A DNA stretch of 64,000 nucleotides, taken from contig NZ_QDFZ01000012.1 in assembly GCF_003347605.1 (NCBI RefSeq), positions 62,001-126,000 on the forward strand, in the 5' to 3' direction. The stretch's first letter is position 1. The number at the start of each line of letters is the position of its first letter. Position numbers and translations under genes: made by a program. A model generated the notes under the pieces. The model did not search any database, had not been told where the DNA came from, and worked only from the letters and a program-made list of their open reading frames with translations. Below are positions 7,272-15,437 of the stretch, piece after piece. This DNA comes from Chryseobacterium sp. KLBC 52 (GTDB lineage Bacteria; Bacteroidota; Bacteroidia; Flavobacteriales; Weeksellaceae).

Positions 7272-7408
7272 AGCTAGAAGCTGTGAGCTGGGAGAGGGAA
7301 GTTCTTATAAACATTAAAATATTTACACGATCAGTTCATGAATAAAAGGATATCTAGTAGTCCCAACTCATAATAACTTCCGGCATCCTTCTTCCAGCTT
7401 CCAATCTT
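7272..7408. repeat. Opposed pair of heptamer repeat tracts
   Basis: In the 207-nt spacer between two cluster genes, 7272-7301 reads as four 7-nt units (AGCTAGA, AGCTGTG, AGCTGGG, AGAGGGA) and 7376-7408 as heptamers (CGGCATC, CTTCTTC, CAGCTTC, CAATCTT) whose complement resembles the first tract (GAAGCTG-like). The two tracts are thus roughly inverted around about 75 bp of plain AT-rich DNA. Confidence 0.6.
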
Positions 7409-7421
7409 TTAAGCCAAAGAT

Positions 7422-8243
7422 TCAGCTTTTTTCAAAATGTTTTTTTTTTGCAAACTGAAGGAATCGCGGAAGAATCTGATGTCTGGTCAGAATGATTTTA
7501 TCTTCATCGTCTATTCTGTCCATGGTTTCAAGATATTTTTCCATTCCGAAGCTTTCAATCATGGCTTCCTTGTTTTTTTCATCCTTCAGGTTTTCGATCA
7601 GAGATTCAGGATTGGCTTCAGGGTGAAACTGTGTCCCGAATATTTCCTCCGAAAAACGAACGGCCATTACCGCTCTTTCAAGATTGATATGAGGTCGGAA
7701 TTTTTCAATTGCCATAATCGTCATTCCCAGTTCTTCAAAACGCTCATGATCCGGTTCAATAAACTGGTAGGCTCTGGAATCTACCGCATAAAAAGGATCC
7801 TGAAGATTTTTGAACAAGAATTCTTCTTTACCTTCCTCTGTTTTATGAACAGGCATTACTCCAAAAGAATAAGACTTTCTTTTGCAGATATTTCCCAGAT
7901 TCCAGTGAATACTTGCCAGCTGGAATGAATGACAGATCAGGAAAAGGTACTTTTTATCTTCATGGTCTTTGTTATGCTCAAAAACAGAGTCCAAAAAATT
8001 TGCAAACCGGTCTTCCCAGGCAAAACCTTCACGATGTGGGTTTCCCGGACCGCCTGAAGAAATGAAAATATCAAAATCTCCGATCTCCGGCATTTCATCT
8101 TTAAACCTCACGTCAAATGTCCTGATCACCACATTTTCTTCAGAGTTCTGCTGAAATGAGTCAGAAATTTCTTTAATGTTTCTGAAACCTTGATTTACAT
8201 GATTGTTGTTCATGTCCAGCAGAGCAATTCGAATATCTTTCAT
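7422..8243 (-). CDS. Class-I glutamine amidotransferase-like protein
   Basis: A 273-residue GATase-1 domain protein, like the amidotransferase half of GMP synthase but stand-alone. It shows ISSGGPGNP near residue 62, the nucleophile Cys104 in FLICHSFQLA, and His207/Glu209 in GTQFHPEAN, so a Cys-His-Glu triad is intact. The nucleophile elbow is CHSFQ rather than the common CxGxQ, so the substrate pocket may differ. The family hydrolyses glutamine to supply ammonia, or acts as a gamma-glutamyl hydrolase. It lies 32 nt downstream of the GCS2 ligase gene, so ammonia delivery to, or trimming of, the cluster product is likely. No synthase domain is fused. Confidence 0.85.
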   Translation of the reverse strand: MKDIRIALLDMNNNHVNQGFRNIKEISDSFQQNSEENVVIRTFDVRFKDEMPEIGDFDIFISSGGPGNPHREGFAWEDRFANFLDSVFEHNKDHEDKKYLFLICHSFQLASIHWNLGNICKRKSYSFGVMPVHKTEEGKEEFLFKNLQDPFYAVDSRAYQFIEPDHERFEELGMTIMAIEKFRPHINLERAVMAVRFSEEIFGTQFHPEANPESLIENLKDEKNKEAMIESFGMEKYLETMDRIDDEDKIILTRHQILPRFLQFAKKKHFEKS

Positions 8244-8275
8244 TACATCATATTTTTTGCAAAGTTACCAAAATA

Positions 8276-9397
8276 TTATGAAGCAGGTTCACCATGGGTG
8301 ATGCCATATTCCGTTTCAGAGATCATATAATCAACCACTTTCGTCAGATCGCCTGTTTCCTTAAAGATCTGAAGCTGCCGGTCTGCGCCGGTTCCGTTTT
8401 CAAGAATTTTCCAGGCATATTCCACTTCGTGGCGGCATCCCAGATCGTCTACCACATCATCAATAAACTCTAAAAGTTCTTTCAATAAATGAGGATAAGG
8501 AACGGATTCCTCTTTCCCAAAATCGATGAGATGGGCTTCTATACCGCTTTTGGAGGCACGCCATTTATTTTCGTTCAACAGGAGTCTTCTGTAGCTTCTG
8601 AAACTCAGGTTTTGCTGGTGAAGTTTATAGATTTTGGCAACGAGACTCTGCATGATGGCAGCAAGACATACGGTTTCATCAATTCTTAACGGCATGTCAC
8701 AGATTCTGAATTCGATTGTTGGATAAAACGGATGTACCCTTAAATCCCACCAGATTTTCTTGGCATTGTCGATGGTTCCTGTTTTTACCAGAAGATCTAC
8801 ATAGCTGTCGAATTCCGCCAGAGAGTTAAAGTAACTCGGAATACCGGTTCTTGGGAATTTTACGAAAATTTCCTGTCTGTACGATTTAAAACCTGTATAT
8901 CTTCCGATCCAGAAAGGTGAATTGGTAGAAAGGGCATACACGTGAGGCAGGAAATACCTCATTACATTCTGAATTCTTACACCTTCTTCACGGTTGGGAA
9001 TTCCAATATGAACATGCAGTCCGAAAATAAGATTTTCACGGGCTACATCTCCCATATCATCAACGATTTTAATATATCTTTCTCCCTGAGTGATATTGTT
9101 GTCAGACCAATGAGAGAATGGGTGAGTGCCACCTCCGGAAACACGAAGTCCCTGTTCATGGGCGATATTGATGAGGTGACGCCTTAAATTCGTTAATTCT
9201 GTTCTGGCTTCCTGGATATTCTGGCAGATTCCCGTTTCCATTTCAATCATGGATTCGTGCATTTCGTGCTTTAAGTTCTCACTTAAAACCGCTTTGCCGC
9301 CTTCAATGATTTTTGAAACGTGAGAAACCAGATCTCTGCTTTCAACATCAATGATCTGATATTCTTCTTCAATTCCAATAGTAAACTGATGATGCAT
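8276..9397 (-). CDS. Carboxylate-amine ligase, GCS2/YbdK family
   Basis: A 373-residue protein typical of the glutamate-cysteine ligase type 2 (YbdK/COG2170) family. Marks are IGIEEEYQIID at residues 7-17 (metal-binding acidic residues), SGGGTHPF near residue 88, FGLHVHIGIP near 125-134 and RVHPFYPTIEFRICDM near 220-235. The fold is that of glutamine synthetase-like COOH-NH2 ligases; members join a glutamyl carboxylate to an amine using ATP. The true substrate is unknown, and many members are not glutathione enzymes. It begins 31 nt after the ATP-grasp gene and ends 32 nt before the amidotransferase gene, a tight three-gene core. Confidence 0.9.
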   Translation of the reverse strand: MHHQFTIGIEEEYQIIDVESRDLVSHVSKIIEGGKAVLSENLKHEMHESMIEMETGICQNIQEARTELTNLRRHLINIAHEQGLRVSGGGTHPFSHWSDNNITQGERYIKIVDDMGDVARENLIFGLHVHIGIPNREEGVRIQNVMRYFLPHVYALSTNSPFWIGRYTGFKSYRQEIFVKFPRTGIPSYFNSLAEFDSYVDLLVKTGTIDNAKKIWWDLRVHPFYPTIEFRICDMPLRIDETVCLAAIMQSLVAKIYKLHQQNLSFRSYRRLLLNENKWRASKSGIEAHLIDFGKEESVPYPHLLKELLEFIDDVVDDLGCRHEVEYAWKILENGTGADRQLQIFKETGDLTKVVDYMISETEYGITHGEPAS

Positions 9398-9428
9398 TTA
9401 TTTTGTGTTTTTTAATTCTTTTTCAATG

Positions 9429-10382
9429 TTATTTTATGGAATCTTTCACAAATGTTCCCCAGGCAATGTTAGGTTTCCCCGGAACATATTCTTTAGCTTT
9501 TTCAATAGCCAGTTTGGCAGCGTGCTCTATGATCCATGCAAAATTTTCTTCTCCTACAGAATTGCGGTCTGCGTCAGGAGCAGGATTACAGAAGTCGATA
9601 GCATAAGGAATACCGTCTCTTACTGCAAATTCCACGGTGTTGAAATCATATCCCAACGCTTGATTCATTTTAATGGTATAATCATGAATGGTTTTCAATA
9701 GCTTTTCAAGTTCTTCACCTTGTGTCTGATGGGTGGTGGCATATCTCAGATGAGGTGCATTTCTCGGCTCATAAGGCATAATGTGGACATATTTTTGGCC
9801 CAGACAATACACTCTGTAATAATCATCAAAGATAATTTCCTCCTGTACCATCATCACGAGCTGTTCCGTTTCACCCAGTTTGTTCCAGAGATCATCCGGA
9901 TTTTCTACTCTGTACACGTTTTTCCAGCCGCCACCGTCGTGAGGTTTCATGTATGCCGGAAACCCTACATAATTGAAGATATATTCCCAGTCATGAGGGA
10001 ATTTCAGGTTTCTGAATGAAGTTTCTGAAGTATTATCCGGCCTTTCGTGCGATGGAAGCAAAACTGTTTTAGGAAGTGGAATTCCCAGTTTAGACATCAG
10101 TGCATTGTTGAAAAACTTCTCATCAGCACTCCACCAGAACGGATTATTGATTACATAAGTACCGTTAAGGGCTGCATTTTTTAAATAAGCTCTGTAAAAG
10201 GGAACGTCCTGTGAAATTCTGTCGATAATCACCGCATAACCATAATCTGCACCCTGTTCCAATTTATCAATCGTAACGGGTTCAGCGATGATATCTCCAC
10301 CTCCCATTTCATTTACTTTGTCTATAAATGCCCAGGGAAATGTGTCTTCCATACCGAAAAGAATTCCTACTTTTTTTGTCAT
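9429..10382 (-). CDS. ATP-grasp ligase
   Basis: A 317-residue stand-alone ATP-grasp protein. Lys146 in FPAYMKPHDGGGWKNV forms the phosphate-binding strand and glycine loop; MMVQEEI supplies the adenine/ribose acidic pair; AIDFCNPAPD (Asp263, Asn266) supplies the magnesium ligands. The N-terminal part (VGILFGMEDTFPWAF) is a Rossmann-like pre-ATP-grasp domain. Such enzymes activate a carboxylate as acyl-phosphate and condense it with an amine. It lies 53 nt downstream of the esterase gene and 31 nt upstream of the GCS2 ligase gene, pointing to successive ligations in one pathway. Substrate not predictable from sequence alone. Confidence 0.87.
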   Translation of the reverse strand: MTKKVGILFGMEDTFPWAFIDKVNEMGGGDIIAEPVTIDKLEQGADYGYAVIIDRISQDVPFYRAYLKNAALNGTYVINNPFWWSADEKFFNNALMSKLGIPLPKTVLLPSHERPDNTSETSFRNLKFPHDWEYIFNYVGFPAYMKPHDGGGWKNVYRVENPDDLWNKLGETEQLVMMVQEEIIFDDYYRVYCLGQKYVHIMPYEPRNAPHLRYATTHQTQGEELEKLLKTIHDYTIKMNQALGYDFNTVEFAVRDGIPYAIDFCNPAPDADRNSVGEENFAWIIEHAAKLAIEKAKEYVPGKPNIAWGTFVKDSIK

Positions 10383-10435
10383 AATTTTTGTTTTTAAGGT
10401 GGGTGTATATTTTTTCTATTTGTCTTTTTATTGCT

Positions 10436-11149
10436 TTAAGAGAAAAAGGCTCCTATAAAAGTTGGGAAGACCATTCTCCACAACGGCCAGTCGTGGCCAA
10501 TCCATTTTCTTTCATCATACCAGAAATCTATGCCTTTTATCCTTAGTATTTCGGACATTTCAACATTTTTATCCTTGCAGATATCCTGATCGGAAGTACT
10601 AAGGACAATGTGCATATGTTTGTATTTCCAGGCTTCATCATTTCTTACAAATTCTCTTGGACAGTTAAAGTATACCAGATCATCAGAATAGCCATCCATA
10701 AAATTCCTTATGCTGAAAGCTCCCGAAAGACAAAACAGGTGAGAAACCACATCCGGAAATCTGAAAGCGAAATTAGCAGCATGATATCCTCCGAAACTAG
10801 CACCTGCCACAGCAACACGATGGGTCTTGTGAAGTTTTTGAATATAAGGAACAAATTCCTTGATCAGAAACTGTACATACCGTTCGTAGTTTCTTATTCT
10901 TTGCTGAGGAGATATGTTGTCATCGTAAAAACTCCAGCTGTCGATGGTCTGTACATTGTAAAGTTTTACTTTTCCCTGTTCTATAAACCAGTTGATACTT
11001 CCGTTGAGATGAAAATCATGATTCTGGGTATATTGTCCCTGGGAAGTTGGAAACATGATGATAGGGTGGCCGTAATGTCCGGTCACTTCTACTTTGAGGC
11101 TTGTTCCCAAAATATTTGAATAATACTCTGTATGTTCTATATGAGGCAT
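10436..11149 (-). CDS. Alpha/beta-hydrolase esterase of the cluster
   Basis: A 237-residue putative esterase of the esterase D/feruloyl esterase-like group. Nucleophile Ser118 lies in VAGASFGGYHA, an acid (Asp187 or Asp189) in STSDQD, and His219 in IGHDWPLW, so the triad looks complete. No signal peptide, so it is cytoplasmic. Its place between two ATP-grasp genes suggests hydrolysis of an ester or thioester intermediate, or release of a product, but this is inference. Spacers of 112 nt upstream and 53 nt downstream are compatible with an operon. Confidence 0.82.
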   Translation of the reverse strand: MPHIEHTEYYSNILGTSLKVEVTGHYGHPIIMFPTSQGQYTQNHDFHLNGSINWFIEQGKVKLYNVQTIDSWSFYDDNISPQQRIRNYERYVQFLIKEFVPYIQKLHKTHRVAVAGASFGGYHAANFAFRFPDVVSHLFCLSGAFSIRNFMDGYSDDLVYFNCPREFVRNDEAWKYKHMHIVLSTSDQDICKDKNVEMSEILRIKGIDFWYDERKWIGHDWPLWRMVFPTFIGAFFS

Positions 11150-11261
11150 TTTTCCTTATTTGGTTTTATCTTTTCTAAATTACATTTTAGTAGGGAATCT
11201 TGGTACAGATTGTATATTATGAATTCAATAACATTTTGAATATCAATGTCTCGGTTCATTG

Positions 11262-12476
11262 TTAAGAACTTAATTTATTGCTTTTCGGTGGCAGAATGTT
11301 CAGCATATCCGCATGAATCATTTCAGCAGCAGAATCCAGTCTGTCCTGTACAACGGAGGCGTCTCCGGATCTATATACAATTCCGACATGATAATCTATG
11401 GGAAGAAATTTGACAACTTCTTCGCATTCAAAATTGGTGTAGTTGGGTTCTTTATCTTTAATCAGTGCCACAATTAAGCCTGAATAATAGCCTGTAGGAG
11501 GAGAAACACTGTAATCGTGTCCTCTCAGAAGAGCATCTTCAATTTTCGCCCATTCTCTCCAGATATTGATCCCGCTTGAGGCTTCAACCAGGTCTGGAAT
11601 ATGAGCCCCGCCAACTCTTGATGAAGTTTCAAGGAAATACCATTTTCCATCTTCTTTTCCACGGATAAATTCTGTGTGGGTGGCTCCGTTGATCAGTCCG
11701 AAATTGGATAATACTTTAGCATTTATTTCCTCCAGTGCTTTAAATTCTTCAGAATATCCTCCTAAAGTTTTGGACCGGAATACTCCGCCTTCATGAGATA
11801 CCTGCATAGGAGGAGCAAGGTATTTTGAAGCAGAAGTGAATACTATTTTTTTGTTGAAAGTAAGGCTGTCTACATGGTAAACGTCTCCTGATTTAAAGCT
11901 TTCCAGTAAAAAAAGATGACGTTCCTCTCCCAGAGTTTCCAGTGCTTCAAGAAGCTGTTCTTTGGAAGTTATTTTTTTGATTCCTGATGCGGATGCTTCG
12001 GAACGTGGTTTTAGTACCCATGGAGCAGAAACGCGGTCTGTAAATTCATCCACTTCATGATCATTGAAAACAGCGGTGAATTCAGGGACGCTGATCCCGG
12101 AATCTTTTGCTTTTTGGCGCATCGCCAGTTTATCTCTGAAATAGCGGTGGGTAGTCTGTCCCATTCCGGGAATACGGAAGGTCTCTCTGATTAATGCTGC
12201 TTTTTCAACATCATAATCATCCAAAGCCACTACGGCATCTACTTTTCTGGTTTTCATCAGGTGGGAAAATCCCTGAATCAAATGTTCCAGATTCCATACG
12301 GAAGGCTTTACCTCAGGCATATAGAATGCCTCATCAATAGCATGCCAGGGCCAGTTTTTTTCTTTGAGGTTTTCGGAGGTTACAAGGATGATTTTATTGC
12401 CGATCTTCTTCATTTCGTCCATAAAATCGTAGCCTTTGTAATAGCACGAAATACACACAATAGTTTTCTTCTCCAT
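11262..12476 (-). CDS. ATP-grasp ligase, carbamoyl-phosphate-synthase-like
   Basis: A 404-residue ATP-grasp protein resembling L-amino-acid/dipeptide ligases. The pre-domain begins KTIVCISCYYKGYDF. The ATP-grasp core includes Lys156 in APWVLKPRSEASASGI (a Ser-rich rather than Gly-rich loop), LFLLESF near 188-194, and the metal-binding FLETSSRVGGAH near 281-292 (Glu283, Arg287). The last ~90 residues form the extra C-terminal lobe common in dipeptide ligases. It would form a peptide or amide bond through an acyl-phosphate. A perfect 18-bp inverted repeat fills the 141-nt spacer upstream of its ATG. Confidence 0.87.
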   Translation of the reverse strand: MEKKTIVCISCYYKGYDFMDEMKKIGNKIILVTSENLKEKNWPWHAIDEAFYMPEVKPSVWNLEHLIQGFSHLMKTRKVDAVVALDDYDVEKAALIRETFRIPGMGQTTHRYFRDKLAMRQKAKDSGISVPEFTAVFNDHEVDEFTDRVSAPWVLKPRSEASASGIKKITSKEQLLEALETLGEERHLFLLESFKSGDVYHVDSLTFNKKIVFTSASKYLAPPMQVSHEGGVFRSKTLGGYSEEFKALEEINAKVLSNFGLINGATHTEFIRGKEDGKWYFLETSSRVGGAHIPDLVEASSGINIWREWAKIEDALLRGHDYSVSPPTGYYSGLIVALIKDKEPNYTNFECEEVVKFLPIDYHVGIVYRSGDASVVQDRLDSAAEMIHADMLNILPPKSNKLSS

Positions 12477-12493
12477 ATAATGTTTTTTAATAT

Positions 12494-12581
12494 TTAGTGG
12501 ATTTTCAAAAATAAAAGCATTTATTTATTATTTTATTAATAGTAAAAAATGAAATATCATGAGTTTTTGAAAATCCACTAA
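12494..12581. repeat. Perfect 18-bp inverted repeat, 52-nt loop
   Basis: TTAGTGGATTTTCAAAAA at 12494-12511 is exactly repeated in inverted form at 12564-12581. The 52 nt between are very AT-rich. It occupies the spacer between the M17 peptidase and ATP-grasp genes. It could be a large RNA hairpin that tunes downstream expression, a cruciform, or the ends of a small non-autonomous element. Confidence 0.85.
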
Positions 12582-12593
12582 TCAATTATACAG

Positions 12594-12612
12594 AGTTTTT
12601 TTGTAAAAAACT
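12594..12612 (-). terminator. Possible weak terminator after M17 peptidase gene
   Basis: AGTTTTTT-TGT-AAAAAACT is a perfect 8-bp but almost G/C-free hairpin right after the peptidase stop. It may be a weak or partial terminator in the minus direction. Confidence 0.3.
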
Positions 12613-12617
12613 AATTT

Positions 12618-14033
12618 TTAGTGATAATTTTCAATTAAATTCACCAGGAGTTGAACCCCAAAACCGGTAGCTGCTTTTTCTTTAGCATAGCCTACACTTC
12701 CAAAGGCTACTCCGGCAATGTCCAGATGAGCCCATTTAGGGTGATTTTCAATGAATTGTTCCAGAAATTTAGCCGCAATAATACAGTCTCCTACAGGTTT
12801 CAGAGAGATGTTTTTCATATCGGCTACATCAGACTGAATATCGTCTTTCCAGACATCCCATAAAGGCAGATTCCATACCCTCTGATTGGTCTGATCTCCC
12901 GTTTTGATCAGATTATTTTTCAGTTCCTCATTATTGGAGAACATGGCGGCACAAGTGTCACCGAACATTCTTACTGAGCTTCCCGTTAACGTCGCCAGAT
13001 CAATCAGGAAATCTGTTTTATAGTTCCTGGAAAGATAAGATAAACCGTCTGCAAGAATCAGTCTGCCTTCCGCATCCGTGTCAAGAACTTCAATGGTTTT
13101 TCCGTTGTAAGCAGTGATCACATCACTTGGAAGGAGAGCCTTTTCTGAAACAGCATTATCAGTAATAGGAAGAACAGCAACAATGTTTACCGGAAGCTGC
13201 ATTTCAGCGGCATAGATCAACGTTCCCAAAACAGCGGTCGCTCCACCCATATCAGATTTCATATAATGCAGGTTTGCAGAGCTTTTTATTGATATTCCTC
13301 CGGTGTCAAATAAAATACATTTTCCTACCAGTCCGAAAGTTTTGGCGTTTTTAACGGTAGTTTTATATTCTAAAATAGTGAAAGCAGCATCGTAAGCACT
13401 TCCTTGGTTTACAGAAAGATAAGCGCCTAATCCAAGTTCTTCACATTTCTTCCTGTTAAAAGCAGTGTACTTTAAGTCATATTTTTTAGCCAGATTTTTA
13501 AGGTAGGCACTTAAGATATCCGGTTTTTTCAGATTGGCTGGTTTGTTAAGCCAGTCCTGGCAGGCAGTCTGTCCGTTGACCAGTGCTTCAGCTTTCTGAT
13601 TGATATGGTCTAGTTTTTTCTGGCTTAAATTTTCAAAATGCAACTCAAATTTTGCATTCCAGAACACATGTTTTTTATCAAAAGGATAGTTATACGTTCC
13701 AATCAAAAGTCCTTTTACAAATTCTTCGAACTGTTTTTCGTTCATGAAATCGGCAAGAGCCAACGTAGGCACTGCCTGCAGCTTTTCTTTCTGTGTCTGT
13801 GAAAACTTAGCTGCTACCTGCTGAATTTCGAAATTTTGTAAAGTAGATTTCCCTAATCCAATGAAATAAGTAATTCCTTCTTCATGAGCATTGACAAAAA
13901 CTTCATGTTTCTTTCCTGTAAAAAAAGTGGAAATGTTTTTATTGAAATTTTTACTGGTTTTTGTCCATTCTTCCTCGGTAAACAGGTGGAGAACCTGAGT
14001 GTAATTTTTGTTTTTTTTATTGATTAGTTTCAT
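12618..14033 (-). CDS. M17 leucyl-aminopeptidase family protein
   Basis: A 471-residue M17 metallopeptidase. The C-terminal catalytic domain shows ILFDTGGISIKSS, YMKSDMGGATAVLG (lysine and aspartate metal ligands) and LDTDAEGRLILADGL (metal-binding Asp/Glu and catalytic Arg). The N-terminal domain is divergent, as usual in this family. M17 enzymes are hexameric two-metal cytoplasmic aminopeptidases that also act on dipeptides such as Cys-Gly. In the context of several amidoligases it may process or recycle the cluster product; general peptide turnover is the alternative. It starts 83 nt after the CBM-esterase gene. Confidence 0.9.
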   Translation of the reverse strand: MKLINKKNKNYTQVLHLFTEEEWTKTSKNFNKNISTFFTGKKHEVFVNAHEEGITYFIGLGKSTLQNFEIQQVAAKFSQTQKEKLQAVPTLALADFMNEKQFEEFVKGLLIGTYNYPFDKKHVFWNAKFELHFENLSQKKLDHINQKAEALVNGQTACQDWLNKPANLKKPDILSAYLKNLAKKYDLKYTAFNRKKCEELGLGAYLSVNQGSAYDAAFTILEYKTTVKNAKTFGLVGKCILFDTGGISIKSSANLHYMKSDMGGATAVLGTLIYAAEMQLPVNIVAVLPITDNAVSEKALLPSDVITAYNGKTIEVLDTDAEGRLILADGLSYLSRNYKTDFLIDLATLTGSSVRMFGDTCAAMFSNNEELKNNLIKTGDQTNQRVWNLPLWDVWKDDIQSDVADMKNISLKPVGDCIIAAKFLEQFIENHPKWAHLDIAGVAFGSVGYAKEKAATGFGVQLLVNLIENYH

Positions 14034-14116
14034 AAATAGAGGTTATATTTTCTAAATTCATAAACATTGCTGTCTTCATTGGGTTCTGTCTGAAATTTTC
14101 TACAGCCATTTTAGAT

Positions 14117-15238
14117 TTAGTTTTTTATGCTTTGTTGTTGTGGTTTTACTTCAACCGGATTTTCTGTATTATCATAGAAGAGCCATTCTATAGCCCTTGG
14201 AAACTCCTGTGACCAGTAAAATTCATTGTGAGTGCCTTCAGGATTGATATTGGTTTTAAATTCAAAATCAAAAAGTTTTTTCTCTTCCCATCGCTTCAGA
14301 TATTCTTCAAAAATATGAATTCTTTTGACCATTTTAGAGCCTTCCTGACCTCCGCCGTAGAGATAAATTTTGGTTTTAAACGGAACTCTGAAATTCATCA
14401 TCGGAAAGTTATTATTCGGTTCTACCCAAAGAGAAGGCGAGAAGATCAATAATTTGGAATACACTTCAGGATAAAGAAATCCACTGTATATGCTAATAAG
14501 TGCGCCCAATGAACTGCCCCCGATTCCGGTATTGTCGCGGTCTTTTTGGGTTCTGTAATTTTCGTCCACAAAAGGTTTTAAAGTGTCTGCAATGAAGCGG
14601 ATGTATTTTTTTCCTTCAGAACCGTTCGCTACATGATCATTATCAAAAATATATTCTTTGATTCTTTCCTCGCTGCCATGTTCTATCGCAATGATGATAA
14701 GATCACCACGTCCGTACTCTGCAAGGATAGACAGTTTTTTATCAATCTCCCAGTTTCCGAAGCCGCTTCCTTCATTGAATAAGTTTTGTGCATCCTGAAG
14801 ATATAAAACAGGATACCGTTTATCTGTGTTATGATAGTCGTACGGAAGCAGTGCCCAAACCTTACGGTAACGGTCAAGCTGCGGAATGTAAAAATTTTCG
14901 GAAATAACTTCTGCTATAGGATAATATTCTTCTTTGAACGGTCCCCAGTTCAATCTCCATTTTTCTACAGAATCTGAAGTTTTACCGGCATTCTTTTTGA
15001 TTTTCCGGTTGGGCGTGATATTTCCATACTGATCCAGTTCTACATTCTCCCATCCGCCTTTTGTAAATTTATATTCAATATCCTCAGGAAGTACCTGATC
15101 TTCGATTTCTATACAATAATTGGAAGCATCAAGTTGTTGAAGCTGGAAATTATAATCTTTAGGGTTCCATATATTGAAATTTCCGGTAATAAATACCGGT
15201 CTGTCGTCTTTTTCTTCTGTATAAAGTTCAAACCTCAT
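14117..15238 (-). CDS. Esterase with N-terminal starch-binding-like domain
   Basis: A 373-residue protein. Residues 1-85 look like a CBM20/CBM48-type beta-sandwich (RPVFITGNFNIWNPKD, the W-rich fold also present in the neighbouring branching enzyme as VIGNFNNWNHKD). From about residue 115 it is an enterochelin-esterase/esterase-D hydrolase (WALLPYDY, YPVLYLQDAQNLF) with the nucleophile in GIGGSSLGALIS and a histidine in GTHNEFYW. No signal peptide. It is the first gene of the minus cluster and is divergent from glgB. It may act on glycogen-linked or amide-cluster substrates; both are guesses from context. Confidence 0.82.
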   Translation of the reverse strand: MRFELYTEEKDDRPVFITGNFNIWNPKDYNFQLQQLDASNYCIEIEDQVLPEDIEYKFTKGGWENVELDQYGNITPNRKIKKNAGKTSDSVEKWRLNWGPFKEEYYPIAEVISENFYIPQLDRYRKVWALLPYDYHNTDKRYPVLYLQDAQNLFNEGSGFGNWEIDKKLSILAEYGRGDLIIIAIEHGSEERIKEYIFDNDHVANGSEGKKYIRFIADTLKPFVDENYRTQKDRDNTGIGGSSLGALISIYSGFLYPEVYSKLLIFSPSLWVEPNNNFPMMNFRVPFKTKIYLYGGGQEGSKMVKRIHIFEEYLKRWEEKKLFDFEFKTNINPEGTHNEFYWSQEFPRAIEWLFYDNTENPVEVKPQQQSIKN

Positions 15239-15319
15239 CGTTGTGTTTAATAAAATATTGATGTTAAATGTATAAAAAAAGATTGTTTTGAAATCATAAA
15301 AATGTGCGGTAAAAAATGA

Positions 15320-15327
15320 TATATTTG
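15320..15327 (+). promoter_or_regulatory. Candidate -7 box TATATTTG for glg operon
   Basis: Exact consensus box 110 nt before the glgB ATG in the divergent spacer. A second near-match, TATTTTTC, lies about 45 nt before the ATG and may be the real one. Confidence 0.35.
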
Positions 15328-15437
15328 ATAGATAGACAAAACACGGAATGATGTTGACAATTATTTGATGAATAATTCATCGCTATTGTCAGTATTTTTC
15401 GTAGTTTCAGGGAAAATATAAATATAAACTGATCTTG

